Of a stretch of DNA of 8,733 nucleotides, positions 1 through 8,630 are shown one piece after another. The notes below the pieces were generated by a model. That model was given only the letters and a program-made list of their open reading frames with translations. It was not told the DNA's origin and ran no database searches. Each line of letters begins with the position of its first letter. Position 1 is the stretch's first letter. The position numbers were made by a program, and so were the translations under genes. This DNA comes from Gammaproteobacteria bacterium (GTDB taxonomy: Bacteria > Pseudomonadota > Gammaproteobacteria > Pseudomonadales > Pseudohongiellaceae): positions 1 through 8,733 of the forward strand of contig DMJN01000288.1 in NCBI GenBank assembly GCA_003451715.1. The letters are read 5' to 3'.

Positions 1-203
1 ACTTCTTCGATTGGTTCCGGTTTATCAATTTCTTCGATAACCTCCAATTCGATTTCCGGCATGGTCGCATCAACAATTTTGACCACCGTAACCCGTTCAT
101 CCAATCGTTGGCCAGTAGCGATCAGGAACTGCATAAAATAGAACAATCCCAGAGTAATACCGGCAGCCATTGCCATGGAAATAGCCCATCTGATTACTAT
201 CAT
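1..203 (-). CDS. tonB: TonB energy transducer, N-terminal part (cut by window edge)
   Basis: This is the first 67 codons of a TonB-family protein that runs off the low-coordinate end of the window. TonB spans from the inner membrane through the periplasm and transmits proton-motive energy from ExbB/ExbD to outer-membrane transporters. The visible part has a short basic N-terminus (MIVIRW), one hydrophobic segment at about residues 7-29, and then a region rich in Glu, Pro and Ile (for example EIDKPEPIEEV) that would start the periplasmic linker. The ATG lies 3 nt after the exbD stop codon, with a GGAGG Shine-Dalgarno at 212-216, 8 nt upstream, inside the end of exbD. The identification rests on this topology and on its place after exbD. 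The C-terminal TonB domain is outside the window. The membrane segment has no His, unlike the SxxxH motif of E. coli TonB. A TPR protein gene often follows in related operons, but that cannot be seen here. Confidence 0.82.
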   Translation of the reverse strand, partial: MIVIRWAISMAMAAGITLGLFYFMQFLIATGQRLDERVTVVKIVDATMPEIELEVIEEIDKPEPIEE

Positions 204-206
204 AGT

Positions 207-614
207 CTATGCCTCCGCTGAAATTGATACATCTTCTATATTGGCTTCTCTCGCCGCTTCGAGAATCAACATTAATTGCTCGTTGTTTGCATTCGCATCC
301 GCCTGGATGATTACGGCCGAGTTCGGCGCGTCTGCCAATCGCAATTCGAACCGGGAGCGGATAAAGCGTGGGTCAATCTGGTCACCATCAATCCAAATAT
401 CACCGTTCGGTCCCACCGCAATCAATATAAGATCTCCCGAAGTGGGCTCGACAGTGGATGCCTCCGGCCTGGTTACTTCGATACCGGCTTCGGTAACAAA
501 AACCGATGTCACGATAAAAAATATAAGAAGGATAAAGACAACATCCAACATGGGGGTGAGATCGATCTCGCCCGCCTCTTCCTGTTGCTTCCTCTTCATT
601 AATCCTGATTTCAT
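207..614 (-). CDS. exbD: ExbD/TolR-family biopolymer transport protein
   Basis: This 135-residue protein is the ExbD subunit of the TonB motor, anchored in the inner membrane with a periplasmic domain. It starts with a short charged cytoplasmic tail (MKSGLMKRKQQEEAGEIDLT), then a single membrane helix at about residues 22-41. The signature LTPMLDVVF contains Asp24, which matches the conserved proton-path aspartate of ExbD/TolR (Asp25 in E. coli ExbD). A periplasmic domain of about 90 residues follows. The open frame extends upstream to 815, but that extension overlaps exbB and does not look like a family member. The ATG at 614 has AAGGA at 621-625 at good spacing, so it is the better start; Met6 is a possible alternative. 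It follows exbB by 34 nt and precedes tonB by 3 nt. Full length for the family, with nothing missing. Confidence 0.95.
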   Translation of the reverse strand: MKSGLMKRKQQEEAGEIDLTPMLDVVFILLIFFIVTSVFVTEAGIEVTRPEASTVEPTSGDLILIAVGPNGDIWIDGDQIDPRFIRSRFELRLADAPNSAVIIQADANANNEQLMLILEAAREANIEDVSISAEA

Positions 615-648
615 GTTTAATCCTTCATCCTTACTATTAAGAGTGCAC

Positions 649-1179
649 TTACTGTGTAAGTGGTAAGTGGTCCTCGAGCAATTCCAAATCTCGATCAACC
701 TTGCCCTTAAGATAGTTGTAGACAAAAATCCCTGAAATCGCACCCACCATTCCAGCCATGGTGGGAATGGTGGCCATCGAAACACCTCCGGCCATCGACT
801 TAGCGTCGCCACCACCGCTCACAGACATGGTAAAGAACACATTGATCATTCCTGTAACCGTACCGATCAGCCCCATTAATGGACAGATGGTTACTAACAC
901 TTCAATAATTGGCAGAGTGCTTCTCATGTCTACCGATATCTTGGAAATCATCATGGTTCGAATCTGATGCGCACTCCAGGAGTGCGTATCAGACCGCGAA
1001 TTCCAAGCGGTTAAAGTGTTCTTTACATTTTTCTTATGTGTAGTATTCAGGTACCAAATACGTTCAAAAACAAGTGTCCATTTAATTAACAAGAGTAACG
1101 CTATGTAATTAAGGACTGGTCCCCCTCTGTTCATAAACGTGTTAACCGCATCCAGAATATCTAAAAATGTGAAATACAT
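649..1179 (-). CDS. exbB: ExbB-type MotA/TolQ/ExbB proton channel protein (short form)
   Basis: This 176-residue inner-membrane protein is the ExbB component of the TonB complex, which with ExbD forms the proton-driven stator-like motor. Three membrane segments are visible at about residues 21-42, 88-118 and 127-157. The family signature (CPLMGLIGTVTGMI, residues 99-112) sits in the second segment and a Gly/Ala/Thr-rich stretch (GGVSMATIPTMAGMVGAISG) in the third. It is shorter than E. coli ExbB (about 244 residues) because the cytoplasmic loop between segments 1 and 2 is short and there is no N-terminal extension, a size typical of ExbB2 proteins in TonB2 operons. The ATG is preceded by AGAAGGT about 10 nt upstream. 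It follows the TtpC-like gene after 26 nt. Assignment as ExbB rather than TolQ rests on the neighbouring TtpC-like protein, ExbD and TonB; no Pal or TolA is present. Confidence 0.94.
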   Translation of the reverse strand: MYFTFLDILDAVNTFMNRGGPVLNYIALLLLIKWTLVFERIWYLNTTHKKNVKNTLTAWNSRSDTHSWSAHQIRTMMISKISVDMRSTLPIIEVLVTICPLMGLIGTVTGMINVFFTMSVSGGGDAKSMAGGVSMATIPTMAGMVGAISGIFVYNYLKGKVDRDLELLEDHLPLTQ

Positions 1180-1205
1180 GTTTTTCGTACCTTCTGGAAT
1201 GAAGA

Positions 1206-2588
1206 CTATACGTTAGCAAGTCGCTCAGCTTTTTCAGCTATCATGCCGGTCGCCTGCTCTTCCAAAATGTGAATTATGGTGTCGCTGCGCGCCTTAAGCA
1301 CGGTATGCATGAAGATCGTAGGAATAGCCACCACGATACCTAACACTGTAGTCATGAGTGCTGAGGAGATGCCTCCTGCCATGATAGTCGGATCGCCTGC
1401 ACCGTAAACGGTAATCTGTTGGAATACGTCAATCATACCAGTCACTGTGCCTAACAGCCCTCCCAGGGGTGCGATCGTGGCAATCATTTTAATGATGGTA
1501 AGCATGCTTTCCAGTGCTGGAGTTTCCTGCAGTATTGCCTCACCGAGTTTCAATTCCAGGGTTTCTGTATCAGCGCTTGGGTTTGATTCCGCGACTATTA
1601 ACACTCTACCCAGCGGATTATTCTTAGAGGGTTTGTCGCTCTTCAATTGAGAACGAACCTTAATCGACGTTAGAGACAGCAGTAGCAATCGGAAAAAGCC
1701 CATTAGAATACCGACAATACCTACACCAATGATAATAAATCCAATGGTACGGGCATTATTCATCACCTGTTCTTCAACTGTAGGGAAGTTAACCAGGTTG
1801 GCCAATACCTGGCCACCCACTCCACCGGTTGGATCGATCCCGACTTGCGTGAAGCCAGAGCTTGCACCTTGCAGCGCCGCGGCAGAGGCTACAATTCCAG
1901 GATCGGGTTGCCTGGGAAGAACTTGAAGGTGCCCAATATCACCGTTGTAGCTTAAATACTCACCATCAGACACTGAATTAAATGCACCGATACGGGTAAT
2001 GCTACGGTTTGCTGTTTCGCCACTCGGCAGAGTCACATCTCCGTTGTAAGTTACGACCCGGGCAGACTCGGTCAGCTCTTGATGCATGAAGAACCAGAAA
2101 CGTTCCATCTCTGTAATATTGAGCTGCTCGATAGTACTTCCGGCTCGTTCGATGATTTCTTCCAGTTGCTCGGAGCGTCCAGGGTATTGAGCGCTGATCA
2201 GCGAATTCTGGAAGTTACTGAGAAAGTCCCCTGCTACACCCTGCAAGGTGCCGAATAGTTCGTTCAGGTCGCCACGGCGATCACGTAGAATCTCTCGTTT
2301 GTCGGCAATGATGATCTCATTGGCCTGGAAGGTGTCACTGAGTTGCACCTGAAGTTCTTCCTGCTCGATGATTCGCTCGTTAGTAGTGTCCAGAATCTGC
2401 TGTTGCCGGTTGGCGTCCTGTTCAAATTCCTGGACACGTTGCACATACAATGCGGATTCTGCGACACGATCGTTTTCGACCATGTCAAGCAAGTCGCTTA
2501 GCGAGGTGGCCTGAGCGAAAACCTGTGATGATCCAGCGAACAGAAATGTAACCGCTGCGAGGCCTGTCATTCTTTGAAGGTATTTCAC
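1206..2588 (-). CDS. TtpC-like MotA/TolQ/ExbB protein with periplasmic coiled-coil domain
   Basis: This 460-residue protein fuses a long periplasmic region to an ExbB-like channel domain. It has a signal peptide (residues 1 to about 25, ending VFA-QA), a Gln/Glu/Arg-rich segment at about 40-115 likely to be coiled coil, a further periplasmic domain to about 225, and a Gly/Ala-rich linker at 230-265. Membrane segments follow at about 281-306, 362-390 and 403-430. The ExbB/TolQ signature APLGGLLGTVTGMIDVFQ spans 373-390. This layout and context match TtpC of the Vibrio TonB2 system, which that system needs in addition to ExbB2, ExbD2 and TonB2. The start is a GTG whose GTGA overlaps the DUF3450 stop codon by 4 nt, with a strong GGAGG at 2594-2598, 5 nt upstream; this suggests translational coupling. 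The protein occurs alongside a separate ExbB, so it is an accessory or second channel-type subunit. Its exact mechanical role is not known to me. Confidence 0.9.
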   Translation of the reverse strand: MKYLQRMTGLAAVTFLFAGSSQVFAQATSLSDLLDMVENDRVAESALYVQRVQEFEQDANRQQQILDTTNERIIEQEELQVQLSDTFQANEIIIADKREILRDRRGDLNELFGTLQGVAGDFLSNFQNSLISAQYPGRSEQLEEIIERAGSTIEQLNITEMERFWFFMHQELTESARVVTYNGDVTLPSGETANRSITRIGAFNSVSDGEYLSYNGDIGHLQVLPRQPDPGIVASAAALQGASSGFTQVGIDPTGGVGGQVLANLVNFPTVEEQVMNNARTIGFIIIGVGIVGILMGFFRLLLLSLTSIKVRSQLKSDKPSKNNPLGRVLIVAESNPSADTETLELKLGEAILQETPALESMLTIIKMIATIAPLGGLLGTVTGMIDVFQQITVYGAGDPTIMAGGISSALMTTVLGIVVAIPTIFMHTVLKARSDTIIHILEEQATGMIAEKAERLANV

Positions 2589-3388
2589 TGTGCTGCCTCC
2601 GGCGCCATTACTGGCAAGTTGAGGATATCTGGAGCTTCGAGATTGGAGACTACTCGAATTGCTTTTTGCACTTCCTGACGATAATCACCGGCCGGTAGCT
2701 CTACCCATTGTCGAGAACTGTTGTCCCAGGCTCCTGTAACCTGACGATCAGTGGTCTGATACATCAATGCCACTCTTCCAATTCTGGCGACATTCACGTC
2801 CCGCTCTACGCCACCCAAGGTTATAGTATCCGGATAGGTTTCGTAGGTTCGTCCGTATTGAGTTTCGGTTTGATACATCACCAGAACCTGGCGAAATTTT
2901 TCTGCAATGGAGACATCGGGATTGTCGATGGCATCGCGGGCGAAACGAATACTGTTCTGACGCTGATCGACACGGAAAGGATAATCCAGTTCGATAAATT
3001 GACTGATGCCAGAGAGCATCTTTTCCATTAATAAGGGAATTTCACGAGTTACTTCCTCCACCCCGGCGATCGATTCATCCAGTGTGGTGATTTGCTCTTC
3101 CTGTGCGGAAATCTGCATACGCCAGCCCGCATTGAGTACTAGCAATGCCTCCAGAGCGTCGTTAGCTCGTTTAAATGCTTCGTAGGTAGTGCTGACCTCG
3201 TTTGCCAGTCTGCTGATTTCTTCTTGTGATTGGGCGGAAGCGGTGTACTTGGCGCCAATTCCTTCCATAGCCCGATCAATGATACTGCTATCTACGAGAA
3301 TTTCCGCAGCTTGCGCAACACCAAAGAAGCACGAAATGAGCAATGCCATCGTAGAAAGGCTCATTTTAGTAATTCGACGGTTATTCAT
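2585..3388 (-). CDS. DUF3450 family periplasmic protein, first gene of TonB operon
   Basis: This 267-residue exported protein has the features of the DUF3450 family, found upstream of ttpC-exbB-exbD-tonB in many marine Gammaproteobacteria. The signal peptide covers about residues 1-27 with a likely cleavage at AQA-AE. A long helical, Glu/Gln-rich stretch at about 52-135 should be coiled coil. The motif FIELDYPF (131-138) and the C-terminal APDILNLPV look characteristic of the family. An LISC sequence at 17-20 fits a loose lipobox, but the hydrophobic stretch continues to the AQA site, so ordinary signal peptidase cleavage is preferred. The ATG has AGGA 6 nt upstream. The stop codon overlaps the GTG of the next gene. 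Function is unknown. The shared coiled-coil character and coupling to the TtpC-like gene suggest that the two proteins meet in the periplasm, which is inference. Confidence 0.9.
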   Translation of the reverse strand: MNNRRITKMSLSTMALLISCFFGVAQAAEILVDSSIIDRAMEGIGAKYTASAQSQEEISRLANEVSTTYEAFKRANDALEALLVLNAGWRMQISAQEEQITTLDESIAGVEEVTREIPLLMEKMLSGISQFIELDYPFRVDQRQNSIRFARDAIDNPDVSIAEKFRQVLVMYQTETQYGRTYETYPDTITLGGVERDVNVARIGRVALMYQTTDRQVTGAWDNSSRQWVELPAGDYRQEVQKAIRVVSNLEAPDILNLPVMAPEAAQ

Positions 3389-3492
3389 GTGCGATCCTAT
3401 TTCTTGTTAACAAAATCGAGCCAATGTAATTGGGATTGCCCTGCGACACTTACCATTTAATTAATTAGACACGAAAAACTATTTCTTATTTA

Positions 3493-3519
3493 TTTATATC
3501 CCTACCCTTAAACTGTCCA
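3493..3519 (-). promoter_or_regulatory. Candidate proximal promoter (P2) of TonB operon
   Basis: On the minus strand TGGACA (3519-3514) and TATAAA (3498-3493) each match the sigma70 -35 and -10 consensus at 5 of 6 positions. The 15-nt spacer is shorter than the preferred 17. Transcription would start near 3486, about 100 nt before the DUF3450 ATG. The -35 box lies in one arm of the inverted repeat at 3510-3560. This is a pattern match only. Confidence 0.35.
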
Positions 3520-3560
3520 AGAATTCCCTGACCTTTACAGTCTCTTGGAATCGACAGTTT
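3510..3560. repeat. Imperfect inverted repeat H4 upstream of TonB operon
   Basis: On the plus strand AAACTGT-CCAAGA (3510-3522) pairs with TCTTGG-AATCG-ACAGTTT (3543-3560). This gives 13 base pairs interrupted by a single 5-nt bulge around a 20-nt loop. One arm contains the -35 hexamer of candidate promoter P2. It could be an operator for a dimeric regulator or an mRNA hairpin in a longer leader. No T-run follows it on either strand, so it is not a standard terminator. Confidence 0.5.
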
Positions 3561-3578
3561 TCCCTTAAAAAGCCGAGC

Positions 3579-3631
3579 GAAAGTTACCGTTCTACTCAAT
3601 TTTTATCAAAATGAGAAGCATAGTAACTTTC
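3579..3631. repeat. Inverted repeat H3 (9-bp perfect stem) enclosing a possible leader ORF
   Basis: GAAAGTTAC at 3579-3587 and GTAACTTTC at 3623-3631 are perfect inverse complements separated by 35 nt. On the minus strand the stem is followed, after 7 nt, by five T residues (3571-3567), which is loosely terminator-like. A competing pairing of 3595-3605 with 3566-3577 (TAAAAATTGAG with CTCGGCTTTTTA, one bulge and two G-U pairs) is also possible. The stem would hide the GGAAAG Shine-Dalgarno-like sequence of the short ORF in its loop. Confidence 0.45.
3592..3621 (-). CDS. Possible 9-residue leader peptide ORF (MLLILIKIE)
   Basis: A very short ORF, ATG at 3621 to TAG at 3592, encodes MLLILIKIE, five of whose nine residues are Leu or Ile. 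GGAAAG ends 5 nt before the ATG, which is a plausible ribosome-binding site. It begins about 40 nt downstream of the start expected from candidate promoter P1 and fills the loop of inverted repeat H3. The arrangement resembles leader peptides of attenuators. A 9-codon ORF can easily arise by chance, so this is speculative. Confidence 0.15.
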   Translation of the reverse strand: MLLILIKIE

Positions 3632-3645
3632 CAATCGACTATGCT
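3617..3645. repeat. Inverted repeat H2 (8-bp perfect stem, 13-nt loop)
   Basis: AGCATAGT (3617-3624) and ACTATGCT (3638-3645) are perfect inverse complements. The stem shares bases with both neighbouring repeats (H1 at 3637-3645, H3 at 3623-3624), so only one of adjacent hairpins can form fully at a time. On the minus strand a T-rich but interrupted stretch (TCTCATTTT) follows, which is a poor terminator tail. Confidence 0.45.
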
Positions 3646-3675
3646 ATTTGGATTTTTGCCAATAGCGCTATAGTC
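3637..3675. repeat. Long imperfect inverted repeat H1 overlapping a candidate promoter
   Basis: GACTATGCTATTTGG (3637-3651) pairs with CCAATAGCGCTATAGTC (3659-3675), giving 14 base pairs with a 3-nt and a 1-nt bulge around a 7-nt loop. The second arm also contains the 10-bp palindrome ATAGCGCTAT (3662-3671). It overlaps the -10 element of candidate promoter P1, so as DNA it could be an operator. As RNA it would form only in transcripts reading through from the suc operon. Confidence 0.5.
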
Positions 3676-3695
3676 CCTAAAATTCAGCGTTTCAA
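3667..3695 (-). promoter_or_regulatory. Candidate distal promoter (P1) of TonB operon
   Basis: On the minus strand TTGAAA (3695-3690) matches the sigma70 -35 at 5 of 6 positions and TATAGC (3672-3667) matches the -10 at 4 of 6, with the ideal 17-nt spacing. Transcription would start near 3660 and give a leader of about 270 nt holding repeats H2, H3 and H4. This is a pattern match only. Confidence 0.35.
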
Positions 3696-3791
3696 GCTAA
3701 ATTTGCGGCTAAGCCTACCATACAACCTTAAGTATTTAGAACCTTTTGCCCTGCAAAAATTCTCACACTAGAGCCCGACAAGCATTTGTGC

Positions 3792-3809
3792 AAATCGCCC
3801 TTTCGATTT
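3792..3809 (-). terminator. Weak hairpin just after sucD
   Basis: AAATCG and CGATTT form a perfect 6-bp stem with a 6-nt loop, starting 3 nt after the sucD stop codon. The stem is AT-rich and no T-run follows, so intrinsic termination here would be inefficient. It may instead protect the 3' end of the suc transcript. I see no strong intrinsic terminator between sucD and the TonB operon. Confidence 0.25.
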
Positions 3810-3812
3810 AAG

Positions 3813-4685
3813 TTACCAGGCTGTAATTTCAGCCAGTCCAATACCGATTTCTGCCAGAGAACGAACTGTTTTGACTCCTGCATCCTGCAGTGCGGCAAAC
3901 TTCTCATCGGCGGTGCCTTTGCCACCGGAAATGATGGCACCTGCATGACCCATGCGCTTTCCCGGTGGCGCCGTCACCCCCGCAATATAGGCCACCACCG
4001 GCTTGCCAACGTTTGCCTTGATAAAGGCGGCAGCTTCTTCTTCGGCTGTGCCGCCGATTTCGCCAATCATGACGATTGCCTCAGTCTGGGAATCCTGTTC
4101 GAACAAGGCCAGGATATCGATAAAGTTCGATCCGGGGATCGGATCGCCACCGATACCCACACAGGAAGACTGGCCGTAACCATGGTCAGTCGTTTGTTTC
4201 ACGGCTTCGTAGGTGAGAGTCCCGGAGCGAGACACGACGCCCACCTTTCCAGGCAGGTGGATATGACCGGGCATGATGCCGATTTTGCATTGTCCCGGGG
4301 TAATCACGCCGGGACAGTTCGGTCCAATCAGGCGAATTCCCAGTTGATCGCATTTTTCCTTCGCCACCAGCATATCCAGCGTCGGGATGCCTTCGCTGAT
4401 ACAGACGATCAATTTGATGCCGGCCGCTGCCGCCTCCAAGATGGAATCCTTACAAAAGGCTGCCGGTACATAGATCACCGAGGCGTTAGCACCGCTTTCA
4501 TTGACCGCTTCCTGCACAGTATTGAATACCGGAAGATCGAGATGCACCTGACCGCCCTTGCCGGGTGTCACGCCACCGACCATTTTAGTGCCATACTCAA
4601 TGGCTTGCTGAGAGTGAAATGTGCCCTGGGAGCCGGTGAAGCCCTGGCAGATTACTCTGGTGTCGCTGTTCACGAGAATGCTCAT
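3813..4685 (-). CDS. sucD: Succinyl-CoA synthetase alpha subunit
   Basis: This 290-residue cytoplasmic enzyme subunit (E. coli SucD has 289) binds CoA and carries the phosphohistidine in the TCA-cycle step from succinyl-CoA to succinate, with NTP formation. The N-terminal CoA-binding Rossmann domain shows [14 protein letters not shown] (11-24) and TPGKGG (40-45). GPNCPG lies at 121-126. The active-site histidine is His247 in [12 protein letters not shown]. The C-terminus EIGIGLAEI is typical of the family. The ATG overlaps the sucC stop codon as ATGA, and AGGTG of GGAGGTGCGCA lies just upstream, so the two subunits are translationally coupled. All expected motifs are present. It is the last gene of the suc operon. 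Confidence 0.98.
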   Translation of the reverse strand: MSILVNSDTRVICQGFTGSQGTFHSQQAIEYGTKMVGGVTPGKGGQVHLDLPVFNTVQEAVNESGANASVIYVPAAFCKDSILEAAAAGIKLIVCISEGIPTLDMLVAKEKCDQLGIRLIGPNCPGVITPGQCKIGIMPGHIHLPGKVGVVSRSGTLTYEAVKQTTDHGYGQSSCVGIGGDPIPGSNFIDILALFEQDSQTEAIVMIGEIGGTAEEEAAAFIKANVGKPVVAYIAGVTAPPGKRMGHAGAIISGGKGTADEKFAALQDAGVKTVRSLAEIGIGLAEITAW

Positions 4686-5851
4686 TGCGCACCTCCGGCT
4701 GCAGCGACAGCTTTTTCGGCTGCGTCGGACAGGCTGGTGGCAGCAATGATATTGAAGCCGCTGTTCTGCAGTGCCTCACGACCAAGCTTGGCGTTATTAC
4801 CTTCCAGACGTACCACCACCGCTACCTCAACACCCACCTCCTCGACAGCGCCAATCACCCCTTCGGCAATCAGGTCACAGCGCACGATACCACCGAAGAT
4901 ATTAACCAGCACTGCGGCAACATTGGCATCGGAGAGAATAATCTTGAACGCCTCGGTGACGCGCTCCCTGGTGGTTGCTCCTCCCACATCCAGGAAATTG
5001 GCCGGGCTACCGCCGTAGAGTTGCACGATATCCATAGTACCCATGGCCAGACCGGCGCCATTGACCATGCAGCCGATATTGCCATCGAGCGCCACATAGC
5101 TCAGATCCCAATGAGCCGCCTGTACTTCCCGTTCGTCTTCCTGGCTCGGATCATGCATAGTTTTTAGCTTGGGCTGTCGATACAGGGCGTTGCCGTCGAT
5201 ATTGATCTTACCGTCCAGGCAATGCAGATCGCCTTTATCGGTAATGACCAGGGGGTTTATTTCCAGCAGCGAAAGGTCCATCTCCTGAAACAATCTGGCC
5301 AGCCGCAGGAATAAGCTGGTGAACTGTTTGATCTGTCCTCCCTGTAGCCCGAGTTGGAAGGCCAGTTCCCGGCCCTGGTACGGCTGTGGGCCGGTGAGTG
5401 GATCGATACTGGTCTTCAGTATCTTCTCCGGCGTCTGCTGCGCTACTTTTTCTATTTCCACGCCCCCTTCCACCGATGCCATAAATACGATGCGGCGCGT
5501 CGAACGATCTACCACTGCACCGAGGTATAATTCCTGGGCAATATCGGTGTAAGCCTCCACCAGAATTTTGTGCACGGGTTGGCCCTTGGCATCAGTCTGA
5601 TAGGTGACAAGATTCTTACCCAGCCACTGCTTGGCAAATTGACTGGCCTCGTCGGCAGTTTCCACCAGCTTGACACCACCGGCCTTGCCTCGCCCGCCTG
5701 CGTGTACCTGTGCCTTGACGACCCATTTATCACCACCGATTGTTGAGGTCGCAGCGGCGGCCTGCTCCACCGTCTCGACAGCCAGCCCTTTAGACACGGG
5801 CAAGCCATAGTCAGCAAACAACTGCTTTGCCTGGTATTCATGTAAATTCAT
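4682..5851 (-). CDS. sucC: Succinyl-CoA synthetase beta subunit (ADP/GDP-forming)
   Basis: This 389-residue ATP-grasp subunit binds the nucleotide and succinate and pairs with SucD in the cytoplasm. Visible features are MNLHEYQAK at the start, the ATP-grasp lysine region [17 protein letters not shown] (44-60), SVEGGVEIE (126-134), the metal-binding part LLEINPLV (195-202), CLDGK (211-215), and the succinate-side motifs [11 protein letters not shown] (264-274) and GGIVRCD (320-326). The length equals that of typical proteobacterial SucC. The ATG has GGAG 5 nt upstream. The gene lies 54 nt after lpd, with a small stem-loop in the gap, and overlaps sucD by 4 nt. Nucleotide preference (ATP or GTP) cannot be read from the sequence. 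Confidence 0.98.
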   Translation of the reverse strand: MNLHEYQAKQLFADYGLPVSKGLAVETVEQAAAATSTIGGDKWVVKAQVHAGGRGKAGGVKLVETADEASQFAKQWLGKNLVTYQTDAKGQPVHKILVEAYTDIAQELYLGAVVDRSTRRIVFMASVEGGVEIEKVAQQTPEKILKTSIDPLTGPQPYQGRELAFQLGLQGGQIKQFTSLFLRLARLFQEMDLSLLEINPLVITDKGDLHCLDGKINIDGNALYRQPKLKTMHDPSQEDEREVQAAHWDLSYVALDGNIGCMVNGAGLAMGTMDIVQLYGGSPANFLDVGGATTRERVTEAFKIILSDANVAAVLVNIFGGIVRCDLIAEGVIGAVEEVGVEVAVVVRLEGNNAKLGREALQNSGFNIIAATSLSDAAEKAVAAAGGAQ

Positions 5852-5883
5852 TTGGACTCCATCGGTGAGTGAATTCTGCTAGC

Positions 5884-5904
5884 GGCTGGTCTGCCAGATC
5901 AGCC
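5884..5904 (-). other. Small stem-loop between lpd and sucC
   Basis: GGCTG and CAGCC (5 bp), an A-C mismatch and a further 3 bp with a 3-nt loop form a compact hairpin 1 nt after the lpd stop codon. No T-run follows, so it is not a normal terminator. It may mark a processing or stability boundary between the sucB-lpd and sucCD parts of the message, which is inference. Confidence 0.3.
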
Positions 5905-5905
5905 T

Positions 5906-8616
<2,711 letters not shown>

Positions 8617-8630
8617 AGCTAATCCTGATG

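Noticed and set aside
615..815. An upstream extension of the ExbD frame to an ATG at 815
   Set aside because: It overlaps the end of exbB, its residues do not resemble any ExbD, and the ATG at 614 has a well-placed Shine-Dalgarno.
3377..3396. Possible lipoprotein signal (LISC) in the DUF3450 protein
   Set aside because: The hydrophobic core continues past the Cys to a good AQA-AE signal peptidase I site, which fits the family better.
3404..3413. Perfect palindrome TTGTTAACAA just upstream of the DUF3450 Shine-Dalgarno
   Set aside because: At 10 bp and AT-rich it is expected by chance fairly often, and it has no partner copy nearby in the gap.
3389..3812. Possible CRISPR array, tRNA or insertion-sequence remnant in the gap
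   Set aside because: There are no regularly spaced direct repeats, no cloverleaf-like sequence and no transposase fragment. The inverted repeats are all different from one another.
3786..5018. A 410-codon open frame on the plus strand antisense to sucD and the end of sucC
   Set aside because: Its translation is rich in His, Arg, Cys and Ser without domain features, and it mirrors the codon pattern of the two well-conserved genes on the other strand. It is a shadow frame.
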